Notes: generated from the letters alone by a model not told the origin. 45,131 bases of DNA from CAYMUB01 sp964393545 (GCA_964393545.1 CAYMUB010000032.1:1-45131); one strand, 5' to 3'; positions 23,862 through 32,402 are shown, numbered from the stretch's first letter. Made by a program: numbers and translations.

Positions 23862-25031
23862 TTAAGACTCTAAAATTTGAGAGGCATATTCTTCTAATTC
23901 TTTTTGTAATGCTTTGGGATATTTTTTAAATTCAAAATATTTTTTTAGAGCATCAACCGGAGTTAAAGACTCAACTTGAGTAGTTCCATAAAATCTTACT
24001 CTTTCTATCCGTTCCACATTTCGAGAGATTGCTGCAATAAAGTTTGCTTTCTGCAAAGATTTTTTAACTTTATCCATTTGAATTTCTTTATTTAATTCAG
24101 CTGGAATATTGATAATAACTTTAACAATTGTTTCCTTAACATCATGTTTACCAATTTCCTCAATAATAGTTTGGGTGGGATTTGAATCATCTTTTTTTAA
24201 ATCAATAGAAATTGTTAAGAATCTTCTGGCATTAGTGGGAATAAACTTGTAAAAAGCTTCAAAAGTTTTTAGACTCTTCGCTTTGCTCAGAGTGACAATT
24301 ACGATTCCTTTTTCCTCTTTTTCTTCCCCAAAATCTATTCTTTGGGGAGAGCCAGAATAAACAATTAAAGGGTTTTTTCCTAAAACTTGATGTTTGTGAA
24401 TATGACCTAAGGCCACATAAGATAATCTTTTATCTTGTAAAAGCGGTAGAGGGATTGTGACATCATTTGCAATTGCCAACCCCTTTTCAGATCCATAAGA
24501 TGCTCCCTCAACTTCTAAGTGGGATAAAAATATAGCAGGGGAGTCAGATTTAATTTTGTTATACAAAAGATTTAATTTATCTCCAATTGTTTTGTAATCA
24601 TTTTTATGAAGCCAGGGAAGAGTAATAATTTGTAAGTTACCAGATTTGGTAGAAATATTTAAAAGCTCTGGCTTACGGGAAACCCAGACATTATCTATCT
24701 CCAAAGCAGAGTAAATGTCTAGAGTATTGGCTTTGCCATCAGCATTAGGAGTATCGTGATTTCCCACAACCAATATTACTGGAATTCCATGTTTGGCCAG
24801 TTTTTTAATCCTTTCACCAAAACCTCTTTGTTGGGTAGGATTAGGATCACGGGTTTTATAAGCATCTCCGGCAAAAACAACAGCATCAACATTTTCTTTG
24901 ATTGCCAAATCTACAATAAAATCAAAAGTTTGGAAAAAATCGAGTAGTCTGGTAGAGAGTCCAGTTTCAGGATCTAACTTAGCATAATTTTCCATGCCTA
25001 TATGAATATCTGAGAAGTGTAGAAGCTTCAT
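23862..25031 (-). CDS. sbcD: Exonuclease SbcD/Mre11-like
   Basis: This is the calcineurin-like phosphoesterase subunit of the SbcCD nuclease. Metal-binding motifs appear in order: HFSDIHIG (D8, H10), VVFAGDAY (D56), VGNHDTPN (N91, H92), FLSHLEVEG and LGHIHKHQ. The predicted length is 389 residues. I use the ATG of MKLLHFSDIH at 25031; the frame extends to 25076, but the extra 15 residues do not resemble the family and overlap the divergent promoter. A REP-like palindrome (24272-24294) lies in frame within the gene, encoding TLSKAKSLKTF. It starts the minus-strand run of repair and translation genes. Confidence 0.93.
   Translation of the reverse strand: MKLLHFSDIHIGMENYAKLDPETGLSTRLLDFFQTFDFIVDLAIKENVDAVVFAGDAYKTRDPNPTQQRGFGERIKKLAKHGIPVILVVGNHDTPNADGKANTLDIYSALEIDNVWVSRKPELLNISTKSGNLQIITLPWLHKNDYKTIGDKLNLLYNKIKSDSPAIFLSHLEVEGASYGSEKGLAIANDVTIPLPLLQDKRLSYVALGHIHKHQVLGKNPLIVYSGSPQRIDFGEEKEEKGIVIVTLSKAKSLKTFEAFYKFIPTNARRFLTISIDLKKDDSNPTQTIIEEIGKHDVKETIVKVIINIPAELNKEIQMDKVKKSLQKANFIAAISRNVERIERVRFYGTTQVESLTPVDALKKYFEFKKYPKALQKELEEYASQILES
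24272..24294. repeat. REP-like palindrome inside sbcD
   Basis: ACTCT-tc-GC-ttt-GC-tc-AGAGT is symmetrical and followed by GAC, resembling the common GTCACTCTGAGCAAAGCGAAGAGTC-type dispersed repeat. It is in frame and does not break the gene. Confidence 0.6.
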
Positions 25032-25061
25032 CGCAAATGGGATTTTACCATAATTTAGTGA

Positions 25062-25067
25062 TACAAT
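25062..25067 (+). promoter_or_regulatory. -10 box of the M24 peptidase gene
   Basis: TACAAT, 7 nt before the ATG at 25075, predicting a leaderless mRNA. It lies in the 43-bp region shared with the divergent sbcD. Confidence 0.5.
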
Positions 25068-25074
25068 TTCCAGC

Positions 25075-26166
25075 ATGTTTAAGAGTAGGCTTGAGCAAAT
25101 AAAAGAAAAGATTAAAAAGGAGAAACTGGATGCGGTTTTTATATCATCTGTTTCAAATATTTCATACCTGACTGGATACTCAAACTTTTCTAAAGAAGAA
25201 AGAGAAGCTTATTTAATTATTGGAGAAGATTTTCAATATATTATTACTGATGGAAGATATACAGAAGCTGTGAAGAAAAAAGTTCCTCATTTTAAATTAT
25301 TTGAAAGAAGTCATGAAACACCTGCAGAAAATTTGTTTAAGTCCTTAAAAAAATATATTAAGAGTTTAGGTATTGAAGAAGATAACCTAACAGTTTCGGA
25401 ACATAGAAAAATAAAAAAATATTTTAAACAGACTAAACATTTTGATGTAAATAGCATAAGAAGCATAAAAAATAATGAGGAAATAAAGAAAATAGAATCA
25501 GCTTGTAGACTAGGAGATTTAGCTTTTGAACATATCCTAAAGAAAATAAAATTAGGAGTAACAGAAAAAGAGATTGCCTATGAAATGGAAAAATTTGTTA
25601 AGGAAAGAGGAGCGGAGATGTCTTTTCCCTCAATTGTGGCTTTTGGTAAAAATTCCTCTATCCCACATCATCAAACAGGTGATTCTATCTTAGAAAAAAA
25701 AGATGGAAAAATTATACTCTTGGATTTTGGGGTGAAATTTGAAAATTATTGTTCTGATATGACCAGAACAATTTTTTTTGGAAAACCTTCTAAAAAACAA
25801 GAAGATATTTACATGGCTGTTTTAAAAGCTCAACAAAAAGCAATAGATTTTTTGAATTTAAAAATTAAGGATAATAAAAAAGTAATTGCCCAGGAAGTTG
25901 ATAAAGTAGCCAGGGATTATATTATTTCCAATGGTTTCTCATCTATCCCGCATTCCTTAGGACATGGGATAGGATTGGAAGTACATGAACACCCCTTTAT
26001 TTCAGCTAAAAGTAATGAAATATTAAAAGAGGGGATGGTATTTTCTATAGAACCAGGAATATACATACCAGATTTTGGAGGAGTCAGGATTGAAGATTTA
26101 TTTGTTTATGATAAGAAGCAATTGAGACAGATTACCGCTTCTCCAAAAACTCTAATTGAGTTATAA
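25075..26166 (+). CDS. M24 family metallopeptidase (Xaa-Pro aminopeptidase/dipeptidase)
   Basis: The protein has 363 residues: an N-terminal creatinase-like domain (1-130) and a pita-bread catalytic domain. The five metal ligands are present: D217 in LLDFGV, D228 in YCSDMTRTIFFG, H297 in HSLGHGIGLEVHEHP, E326 in FSIEPGIYIPDFGG and E340 in VRIEDL. With the additional HEHP histidine this pattern is that of prolidase or aminopeptidase P, which cut peptides next to proline in the cytoplasm. The start is supported by a TACAAT box 7 nt upstream. The LUD-domain gene follows 10 bases later, and its -10 box overlaps the stop region of this gene. Confidence 0.92.
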   Translation: MFKSRLEQIKEKIKKEKLDAVFISSVSNISYLTGYSNFSKEEREAYLIIGEDFQYIITDGRYTEAVKKKVPHFKLFERSHETPAENLFKSLKKYIKSLGIEEDNLTVSEHRKIKKYFKQTKHFDVNSIRSIKNNEEIKKIESACRLGDLAFEHILKKIKLGVTEKEIAYEMEKFVKERGAEMSFPSIVAFGKNSSIPHHQTGDSILEKKDGKIILLDFGVKFENYCSDMTRTIFFGKPSKKQEDIYMAVLKAQQKAIDFLNLKIKDNKKVIAQEVDKVARDYIISNGFSSIPHSLGHGIGLEVHEHPFISAKSNEILKEGMVFSIEPGIYIPDFGGVRIEDLFVYDKKQLRQITASPKTLIEL

Positions 26167-26167
26167 T
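26162..26167 (+). promoter_or_regulatory. -10 box of the LUD gene
   Basis: A perfect TATAAT overlapping the stop codon of the M24 gene, 9 nt before ATG 26177, so that any leader would be only 0-3 nt. Confidence 0.5.
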
Positions 26168-26176
26168 CCTCATCCT

Positions 26177-26791
26177 ATGGGTAAATGGGATCAACTGGCT
26201 GATAAACAAACAATAGAAAAAACCATAAAAAGCTTGCATGCTAATGGTATTGAGGCAGAGTTTGTGGAAAATGGAGAGCAGGCAAAACAAAGAATACTGG
26301 AAATCTTACCCAAAGGCGCAGAAGTTATGGATATGACTTCTATCACACTGGACACGCTTGGTATCCCCAAAGAATTAAATGAGTCAGGAAATTATAATTC
26401 TGTTCGTAACAAACTGACTAGTATGGATAGGAATACTCAAGGAATAGAAATGCAAAAAATGGGAGCAGCCCCTGATTGGGTAGTTGGGAGTGTACATGCA
26501 GTAACAGAAGACGGACAAGTTTTAATTGCTTCAAACACAGGCAGTCAATTACCAGCTTATGCTTATGGATCCTCACATATAATTTGGGTAGTCGGAGTAC
26601 AAAAAATTACCAAAGATACAGATGAGGGGATGAAGAGAATTTATGAATATGTTTTACCTTTAGAGGCAGAAAGAGCAAGGAAAGCATATGGGGTACCTGG
26701 CAGCAATGTTAGTAAATTATTAATTGTAAATAAGGAAGTAAGACCTAATAGAATTACTATAATTTTCGTAAACGAAGTGCTAGGATTTTAA
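26177..26791 (+). CDS. LUD-domain protein (LutC/DUF162 family)
   Basis: The 204-residue protein has the LUD domain found in LutB/LutC proteins of lactate oxidation, with GAEVMDMTSITLDTLGIP, MGAAPDWVVGSVHAVTEDG and NTGSQLPAYAYGSSHIIWVVG as characteristic stretches. No LutA or LutB partner and no iron-sulfur motif is nearby, so a role in lactate use is doubtful; stand-alone LUD proteins are of unknown function. I start it at ATG 26177 because of a TATAAT 9 nt upstream (26162-26167) and the normal LUD N-terminus; a TTG at 26156 overlaps the previous gene. The stop overlaps the convergent methyltransferase gene by 4 bases. Confidence 0.85.
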   Translation: MGKWDQLADKQTIEKTIKSLHANGIEAEFVENGEQAKQRILEILPKGAEVMDMTSITLDTLGIPKELNESGNYNSVRNKLTSMDRNTQGIEMQKMGAAPDWVVGSVHAVTEDGQVLIASNTGSQLPAYAYGSSHIIWVVGVQKITKDTDEGMKRIYEYVLPLEAERARKAYGVPGSNVSKLLIVNKEVRPNRITIIFVNEVLGF

Positions 26792-27288
26792 CAGCGATAT
26801 AGCCAAAAATTCTCGACTTTTTTAAATGGTTTCCAATTTGGAAAATGGTAGGTTTGAGTAATTACAATTGATCCTTTTTTAAGTTCTTTTTTTAATTTTT
26901 CTTCTAATTTCTTGACCCCTTTGGTAAGAAGATAAATATAAACAATGTCTGCCTTAGAATAATTCTTGGAGAAAATATTGCCATGATAAAAATGTGCTTT
27001 TTTAAATTTCAAAATCCATGATTTGTATTTAGAATAAATCACCCTTAAGAAAGATTGCTCAATACCAATTGACTCGGCCCCTAGTTTTGCAGCTACCAAA
27101 ACTACTCTGCCATCACCAGATCCCAGCTCATAAAACTTTTTTCCTTTTTTAACACCGGCCAATCTTAAGATTTTTCTAATGTGATCCATTTTTGTAGGGA
27201 CATATGGCGCATCAGAACCGGCAAACCAGGATAAGGAGATGACGCAACCAAGTAATATGCCTCCTGAGATAATTAAAGTAATGTCCAT
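26788..27288 (-). CDS. Membrane-anchored class I SAM methyltransferase
   Basis: The 166-residue protein has an N-terminal membrane segment (about 4-22), a short APYVPTKMDHIRKIL helix, and a compact Rossmann methyltransferase domain: YELGSGDGRVVLVAAK binds S-adenosylmethionine, and IGIEQS is motif II. Small anchored methyltransferases with this YVPTxxxxxxxxL lead-in occur widely in bacteria and archaea and some methylate proteins. The substrate here is unknown. It begins 1 base after the FemAB stop, so it is the second gene of that unit. The 3' end overlaps the LUD gene by 4 bases. Confidence 0.85.
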   Translation of the reverse strand: MDITLIISGGILLGCVISLSWFAGSDAPYVPTKMDHIRKILRLAGVKKGKKFYELGSGDGRVVLVAAKLGAESIGIEQSFLRVIYSKYKSWILKFKKAHFYHGNIFSKNYSKADIVYIYLLTKGVKKLEEKLKKELKKGSIVITQTYHFPNWKPFKKVENFWLYRC

Positions 27289-27289
27289 T

Positions 27290-28300
27290 TTATTTACGGA
27301 GCATTTTCAATAAAAAAACTTTAAAAGGGGTTAACTTATCTATAACAGTAAACATTAAATAAATTGGCCAGTTAAAAACTAAATCATAGGTGCCAGGATA
27401 TTCTACTAATTTTCCACCATATCCTGTTTTAAATTTGTGAAATCCATACCAGGGATCTTTAGTATTTGCGTCAGGACCTAAAGCTCCCCACATGTCAAAC
27501 TTTTTTGAATTCAACTTCTTACCTAATTTTATTGCCTCCCAGGCAATTAAATTATTTGCCATTACTTCAGGATGTAATTTAGATGAACCACCATAAGGAT
27601 AGTAAAGTGTATCTTTGAAATTGAGTAGCATCCAGGCAGTCAAAGGTTTATCTTGGTAAGAGGCAATCAATAATCTTGCTAATTTGGCTTTCTTTAAACT
27701 TTCCCAGACAGTTGTGTGATATTTTTCATTATGTCCATAATAGCCCTGGCGTGTAGTTGTTTCAAAATATAGTTTTAAGTAAATTTTGAAAGCTTCATCA
27801 TCTGTTCTTTCTTCTACTTTTACCCCATGTTTTTGAGCAACCCTAATGTTATATCTGGTTTTTGGATGCATGTTTTTTAACAGTTCTTCTTCTGATTTAG
27901 TAATGTCCAGTATAAAGTTATATTTGGTAAATAATGGTTTAAGTGATTTTATAAATCCATCTGTAGCCTGTTTCCTATAACCTGTAACCTGTTCCACATT
28001 TGGTTCTATTTTAACGAACACACAATCGTTTTCTCGACCTATTTTTCTTAAAGCCTCCAGTAACTCTTTATCTGGAGCAGGACTTTTAGGCAGATAGCCC
28101 ACATACTTTTTGGTGAAGGGAATTTTATGAAGAGTTAATTGAAAAGCTCTTGTTAATTTTCCATTTTTGTATAAGCCATAACGCAACAAGGGAATTCCCA
28201 GTATCTTCTTAAACTCTCCCCATTCCCAACTTTGTATTACATGGGTGACTAATTTGTTGTATTGGGATTTCTGTTTGTCTGTGATGGGTCTTAAATCCAT
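27290..28300 (-). CDS. FemAB-family peptidoglycan bridge aminoacyltransferase
   Basis: FemX/FemAB enzymes add amino acids from aminoacyl-tRNA to lipid II stem peptides. The 336-residue protein shows the twin GNAT-like domains: SWEWGEFKKILG near residue 25, KIPFTKKYVGYLPKSPAP, NMHPKTRYNIRVAQKHGV (about 165-182), the DKPLTAWMLLNF strand and LIAWEAIKLGKKLNSKKFDMWG with the following KFKTGYGGK. These match the family. A run of CCTGTAACCT-type short repeats (27963-27995) encodes a variable segment (EQVTGYRKQAT). A perfect TATAAT 6 nt before the ATG predicts a leaderless mRNA. The methyltransferase follows. Confidence 0.9.
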   Translation of the reverse strand: MDLRPITDKQKSQYNKLVTHVIQSWEWGEFKKILGIPLLRYGLYKNGKLTRAFQLTLHKIPFTKKYVGYLPKSPAPDKELLEALRKIGRENDCVFVKIEPNVEQVTGYRKQATDGFIKSLKPLFTKYNFILDITKSEEELLKNMHPKTRYNIRVAQKHGVKVEERTDDEAFKIYLKLYFETTTRQGYYGHNEKYHTTVWESLKKAKLARLLIASYQDKPLTAWMLLNFKDTLYYPYGGSSKLHPEVMANNLIAWEAIKLGKKLNSKKFDMWGALGPDANTKDPWYGFHKFKTGYGGKLVEYPGTYDLVFNWPIYLMFTVIDKLTPFKVFLLKMLRK

Positions 28301-28306
28301 GCAGCA

Positions 28307-28312
28307 ATTATA
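28307..28312 (-). promoter_or_regulatory. -10 box of femAB-like gene (leaderless type)
   Basis: Minus-strand TATAAT in the context TAGTATAAT, 6 nt before the ATG at 28300. The same TAG-TATAAT context precedes murB and pilN. Confidence 0.6.
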
Positions 28313-28323
28313 CTAGAAATACT

Positions 28324-29016
28324 TTAGAAGATTTGGATTTTGGCTTTAGTACGGAGTTCTTGAAACTTTTGAGCAAATATTTGAGACAGTTTTTGATTTT
28401 TAATAGCATCAGTTGCTTCTTTTTGCTGCTCTGCTGATTCTGTAGCTTTCATTTGACTTTTATTTTGCTCAATAAATTTGGTAACTTCATCAGCTGATAC
28501 AGTAGCATCTTTTTCATAAAGTTTGGTAATGGCAAGCTGAACTCTGATTTGATCTTTTAAAGAGGTTCTTGTTTGTCCTTGTTGAGAAAGCAAAGAGTCC
28601 AGTACATCCTTACTTCCTACACTAGTCTCAAGGTCAGAAATCTTTTTATCAATTTCTGCTTGATTTGGAACAATACCATTTTTGCTGGCCTCAGACATGA
28701 TAATTTTTTCATTAATCATTTGGTTTAAAGTCTGGCTTTTAAATTGTTGATTAAGCTTTGTCTGTAATTCTAAGTTGGTTACAGGCATACCATTTACCAT
28801 GGCTGCCACAAACCAGGATTTTTTAAAGAAAAATAATAAAGCCAGTCCTAAAGCCAGAATAACCAAATAAAAAGTTTTAGATTTTTTCAGATTAGTTATT
28901 TTGTCAGGGAAGTTGTTTAAAAAATTATTTAATTTTCCTCCAGGTAGAACAGTTAAGTTTTGAGAAGCTGTTTCACTTTTTACTTTTAACTTTTTACTTT
29001 TAACTTCTTTAGCCAT
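28324..29016 (-). CDS. Membrane-anchored SurA N-terminal-domain protein (foldase-like)
   Basis: The 230-residue protein has a disordered basic N-terminus, one membrane segment (about 45-65, FYLVILALGLALLFFF), then a SurA-N/PrsA-like helical domain: VNGMPVTNLELQTKLNQQF and QTLNQMINEKIIMSEASKNG and a long helical tail. No parvulin isomerase domain follows, so it is a chaperone-type module outside the membrane, probably helping secreted proteins fold. The start ATG 29016 is chosen over the longer frame at 29052 because TATCAT stands 6 nt upstream and because the extra residues overlap the divergent promoter. A CTTTTAACTTTTTA-type repeat encodes KSKKLKVKS at the N-terminus. Confidence 0.85.
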   Translation of the reverse strand: MAKEVKSKKLKVKSETASQNLTVLPGGKLNNFLNNFPDKITNLKKSKTFYLVILALGLALLFFFKKSWFVAAMVNGMPVTNLELQTKLNQQFKSQTLNQMINEKIIMSEASKNGIVPNQAEIDKKISDLETSVGSKDVLDSLLSQQGQTRTSLKDQIRVQLAITKLYEKDATVSADEVTKFIEQNKSQMKATESAEQQKEATDAIKNQKLSQIFAQKFQELRTKAKIQIF

Positions 29017-29022
29017 TGGCCG

Positions 29023-29028
29023 ATGATA
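29023..29028 (-). promoter_or_regulatory. -10 box of the SurA-N gene
   Basis: Minus-strand TATCAT, 6 nt before ATG 29016; a TTGCTA lies 18 nt further upstream. Divergent from the promoter at 29039-29067. Confidence 0.5.
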
Positions 29029-29038
29029 ACAGAATAAA

Positions 29039-29067
29039 TTGTATTTTAGCAATAGTTAAATTATGAT
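29039..29067 (+). promoter_or_regulatory. Promoter of the anchored protein gene at 29074 (leaderless type)
   Basis: TTGTAT (29039-29044), a 17-nt spacer and TATGAT (29062-29067), with 6 nt to ATG 29074. Confidence 0.6.
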
Positions 29068-29073
29068 GAAACT

Positions 29074-29694
29074 ATGCAAAAAGGTTTTGCCCAACCTTTA
29101 CTAGTTATTTTAGCGTTAGGACTTATTATCAGTGGAGTTTACATCTTTTATAGTAAGAATAGTTCATTACCAACTCCCAAATCTAATTTTTCAAGCAATT
29201 TAGAATTTAAAGATTATTCCAATCCTTCAGGTTTTCAGTTTAAATATCCTAAAGATTTACCTGTTAAAGAAGATACTGAGGAAGAATTTAATAAAAGAGG
29301 CAATGGGACTTTTAGGAAAAATTTTAAAGAGTATGTTGCTTATGAACCAGGTAAATTCTTAGGCGGAGTTGTGGTATTGGATCAAACTGGTAATTATGAT
29401 ACCAATCCATTTACTGTTTGGGTGTTTGATAACCCTAAAGATTTATCAATTGATGAGTGGTATAAAAATTATTGGTATTATCCTTTTGTCTGGGGAGATT
29501 TTACTTACACTGGAAAAACTACCCTAGCTCCGAAAGATGAAGCCACAATTTCTGGCAAATTGGGAAAGTCTGGAATGATTGATTATCAGCCAGGCAAACC
29601 AAAATTTGTATATTTATCTTGGGACAAAAAGGTGTATTTATTTAGAATTATTGGAGATATGGGCAATCAAATATTGTCTTCTTTCAAACTATAA
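29074..29694 (+). CDS. Membrane-anchored extracellular hypothetical protein
   Basis: The 206-residue protein begins MQKGFAQPLLVILALGLIISG, a short positive N-terminus and one membrane helix with a KGF-QPLL opening that is common in Patescibacteria surface proteins. The rest is a beta-rich soluble domain with many aromatic residues (DEWYKNYWYYPFVWGDFTY) and no Cys. I recognise no family; the PSGFQFKYPKDL segment resembles loosely the PsbP-like or lipoprotein folds often called in such proteins. The promoter with 17-nt spacing supports the start. It overlaps the 3D-domain gene by 6 bases at its 3' end. Confidence 0.7.
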   Translation: MQKGFAQPLLVILALGLIISGVYIFYSKNSSLPTPKSNFSSNLEFKDYSNPSGFQFKYPKDLPVKEDTEEEFNKRGNGTFRKNFKEYVAYEPGKFLGGVVVLDQTGNYDTNPFTVWVFDNPKDLSIDEWYKNYWYYPFVWGDFTYTGKTTLAPKDEATISGKLGKSGMIDYQPGKPKFVYLSWDKKVYLFRIIGDMGNQILSSFKL

Positions 29695-30384
29695 TAGATA
29701 GATATCTATAAAATGTGCACTCCAGCCGGCGGTTTTGGCATCATCAAAGCCTAAGTCAATAATATTTCCTTTAATTGCACCTCCTGTATCCCCAGCAACA
29801 GCTACCCCATATCCTGGGATATAAACTTTACTTCTCATGGGAATAACTTTTGGATCAACAGCAATCACTCCTTTGCCTTGTCTCATCCCAATGGCTGTCC
29901 ACTCATCACACCCAGGGCAATGAGAATCATAATGAGTGGCATAAACCCTCATTTTTTTCCAATACTTAATTTCTCCATCAGGACTATTTAAAGTTTTCCA
30001 GACAATTTTAGTCCCTCTTAAGATTTTTTTGTCCTTAGACTGGGTAGTCTCAACAGAGATAATTTCTCTGTTATATTCCTCTCCATCTTTGGTAGAAGTT
30101 ATTTTTATAATCCTGGTTTTTTTGCCATCTGCTCCTTCATCTATTACTTTTTCTTCACCTGCTTCTGTTTCCGGATCATCCTGATAAACTGTTTTTTTAG
30201 TCAAGGTTTCAGTTTCTTCTTGTAATTTTTCAGTAAAAGAAGACTTTGTTATGATAAGTTGATTAACTGGAAGAGTTTGAGTGGGAGAAGGGGTTGATTC
30301 TCCTAAAACAGCTGGAGTTTGTAAGATGCTTTTCGCAAAAAAAGTTAAACTAAGAATTAAAAGTATTCCTAAGTATCTTTCCAT
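29689..30384 (-). CDS. Secreted G5/3D-domain protein (Rpf/YocH-like wall hydrolase)
   Basis: The 231-residue protein has a signal or anchor segment (about 3-20), a linker rich in Thr and Pro, a G5-like beta region (about 50-125, with EKVIDEGADGKKTRIIK), and a C-terminal 3D domain (about 145-231): MRVYATHYDSHCPGC, GKGVIAVDPKVIPMRSKVYIPGYG and AVAGDTGGAIKGNIIDLGFDD. The three conserved aspartates of the 3D domain (D in AGDTGG, IIDLGF and DD) are intact. This fold is a double-psi barrel related to lytic transglycosylases, so it likely remodels peptidoglycan. It starts 5 bases after the UvrD-type helicase gene. Confidence 0.9.
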   Translation of the reverse strand: MERYLGILLILSLTFFAKSILQTPAVLGESTPSPTQTLPVNQLIITKSSFTEKLQEETETLTKKTVYQDDPETEAGEEKVIDEGADGKKTRIIKITSTKDGEEYNREIISVETTQSKDKKILRGTKIVWKTLNSPDGEIKYWKKMRVYATHYDSHCPGCDEWTAIGMRQGKGVIAVDPKVIPMRSKVYIPGYGVAVAGDTGGAIKGNIIDLGFDDAKTAGWSAHFIDIYLL

Positions 30385-30389
30385 GATCT

Positions 30390-32231
30390 TTACGCATTTA
30401 ACCAGTCTTCATCATCTTTACTAACATCATCTAAAAACTGATCTTGGTCTTGAAAGTTGGTATTACTGGAAATTAATGTTTGAGGAATATCTGCTAAAAA
30501 ACGTGATACCAGATTATTTGATCTGGTTCCAAAATATAATCTTTGTCTGGTATAAATTAAATACAGTTTTTCCTTAGCTCTAGTAATTCCCACATACATT
30601 AATCTTCTTTCTTCCTCCAGCTGATTTGTATCAAGCATTGACCTGGAATGTGGAAATAACCCTTCTTCCATGCCCACCATAAAAACTGTGGAAAACTCTA
30701 AACCCTTGGCAGAATGAAGAGTCATCAATATTACAGCCTCATTTTGAGCGCCTTTTTTAGTTTCTTGTCCTTTTTCAACTAAAGACACATTTTCTAAAAA
30801 CTCATATAAAACAGGAAATTGTTCTGCAACAGATCTAAGTTCTTTAACATTCTCTATCCTGTTTTTCCCAACTTCCGTCCCATCTTCTAAATACGCCAAA
30901 TAGCCTGTTTTTACTAATACCTGGTCCAGTAAATCTAAAGTAGAGTATTTATCAATTTGAGTAGAGATTTCTGTATAAAACTCCATAACTTTTCCCACCC
31001 TGCCTTTTCCCACCTTCTCTGCTCTTTTTAAAGCCACAGAATCAGTTGGATTTTGGAGTAACCTTAAATAAGACAGCACATCTTTTATTTCTTTTCTGTC
31101 ATAAAAAGAAGTTCCGCCAACTAATTTATAAGGGATACCAGATTTTAAGAATTGTTCTTCTAAAGTACGGGATTGAGCATTGGTTCGATATAAAACTGCA
31201 TAGTCAGATAATTTATTTGTATCTAATTTTGAGAGGATAAATAAGGCTTCTTCAATTTCGTTTCTGGTTTCAACTATTTCTATTTTTTCTCCGCTGTCTT
31301 TATCTGTCCAAAGTTTTAAAATAGGATGGGATTTATTTTTAGATATCACGCTGTGAGCAGCATCCAGGATATTTTGGGTAGATCTATAATTTTGTTCCAG
31401 GTTAAAAACCTTGGTTCCTGAATAGTCTTTTTCAAAATTAACAATGTTACGGTAATCAGCAGAGCGAAAACTGTAAATCGATTGAGAAGCATCTCCGACA
31501 ACACAAATGTTTTTGTGACGGTTGGCCAAATATTTAGAAATTAAATATTGGGCAGGGTTGGTATCTTGATATTCATCAATCAGAATATAGCGGAACTGGA
31601 TCTGGTAACGGGTGAGTATGGTTGGTTCAGATTTAAATAATTTAATGGTAGTAAGCAGTAGATCATCAAAATCCAGGGCTTTATTTCTATCCAGGATTTT
31701 CTGATACTCCAGATAGATTTTGGCCACAGTTTCCTGGAAATAACCTCTGGCATATTGAGGATATTCCAAGGACGAGATAAGTTCATTTTTAGCTCCGGAA
31801 ATGGTAGATCTTACAGCATATGGTGAAGTTTTCTGAGTAGGGATATTTAAACTACTCATAGCTTCTTTAACTACATCTAAAGCATCTGATTCATCATAGA
31901 TCGCAAAACCCGGGGGTAATCCCAAAACCTGGCCCTCACGGCGTAAAATCTTGGCGCAAAAGCTATGGAAAGTACCCATCATAGGTTGGGTGGGTAAATG
32001 GCCAACCAGCTTTTTGATCCGCTCAATCATTTCCCCGCTGGCTTTGTTGGTAAAAGTTAAAACAAGGATATTTTCCGGGGGGATTTTCTTCTCAGAAATA
32101 AGATAAGCTACTTTATAAGTTAAAACTCTAGTTTTTCCAGATCCTGCTCCTGCTAAAATTAAGATAGGTCCCTCCGTTGCTTTAACAGCTTTTTGTTGAA
32201 TTGGGTTTAGATCTTCGAGAAGTGTGGGCAT
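30390..32231 (-). CDS. UvrD/PcrA-type superfamily 1 DNA helicase
   Basis: This is an ATP-driven 3'-5' DNA helicase of repair and replication. The 613 residues include the Q-motif LNPIQQKAVKATEGP, Walker A GAGSGKT (28-34), LTFTNKASGEMIERIKKL (motif Ia), DEYQDTNPAQY (Walker B, motif II), VGDASQSIYSFRSADYRN (III), LEQNYRST (IV) and MTLHSAKGLEFSTVFMVGMEEG (V), and RRLMYVGITRAKEKLYL (VI). It is shorter than E. coli UvrD (720) because the C-terminal tail is missing. The ATG has no Shine-Dalgarno; a TAATAT/TATATC sequence 7-10 nt upstream again suggests a near-leaderless start. Confidence 0.96.
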   Translation of the reverse strand: MPTLLEDLNPIQQKAVKATEGPILILAGAGSGKTRVLTYKVAYLISEKKIPPENILVLTFTNKASGEMIERIKKLVGHLPTQPMMGTFHSFCAKILRREGQVLGLPPGFAIYDESDALDVVKEAMSSLNIPTQKTSPYAVRSTISGAKNELISSLEYPQYARGYFQETVAKIYLEYQKILDRNKALDFDDLLLTTIKLFKSEPTILTRYQIQFRYILIDEYQDTNPAQYLISKYLANRHKNICVVGDASQSIYSFRSADYRNIVNFEKDYSGTKVFNLEQNYRSTQNILDAAHSVISKNKSHPILKLWTDKDSGEKIEIVETRNEIEEALFILSKLDTNKLSDYAVLYRTNAQSRTLEEQFLKSGIPYKLVGGTSFYDRKEIKDVLSYLRLLQNPTDSVALKRAEKVGKGRVGKVMEFYTEISTQIDKYSTLDLLDQVLVKTGYLAYLEDGTEVGKNRIENVKELRSVAEQFPVLYEFLENVSLVEKGQETKKGAQNEAVILMTLHSAKGLEFSTVFMVGMEEGLFPHSRSMLDTNQLEEERRLMYVGITRAKEKLYLIYTRQRLYFGTRSNNLVSRFLADIPQTLISSNTNFQDQDQFLDDVSKDDEDWLNA

Positions 32232-32232
32232 T

Positions 32233-32370
32233 GTGGTGGATATATTAGCACATTTAAATTATATACTTTCTGATGATTCGTTCTTAATCTTTGGCACTGA
32301 AAATAAATATTCAGGATTAGGAGACAAAAAACAACTGGTAGGGTATACAGCTTACATTGAGCATAACTAA
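32233..32370 (+). other. Possible short ORF or gene remnant, 45 aa
   Basis: Between the helicase gene and the gene at 32413, a GTG-started frame of 45 codons reads VVDILAHLNYILSDDSFLIF and continues to YTAYIEHN with natural-looking composition. No ribosome-binding site is evident and no family is recognised. It could be a small gene, a fragment of a lost gene, or chance. Confidence 0.25.
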
Positions 32371-32373
32371 AAT

Positions 32374-32402
32374 TTGACAAACGACCTATAGGATAGTAGG
32401 AT
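32374..32402 (+). promoter_or_regulatory. Promoter of the gene at 32413
   Basis: TTGACA (32374-32379), a 17-nt spacer and TAGGAT (32397-32402), with 10 nt to the ATG. The leader would be about 3-4 nt. Confidence 0.6.
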
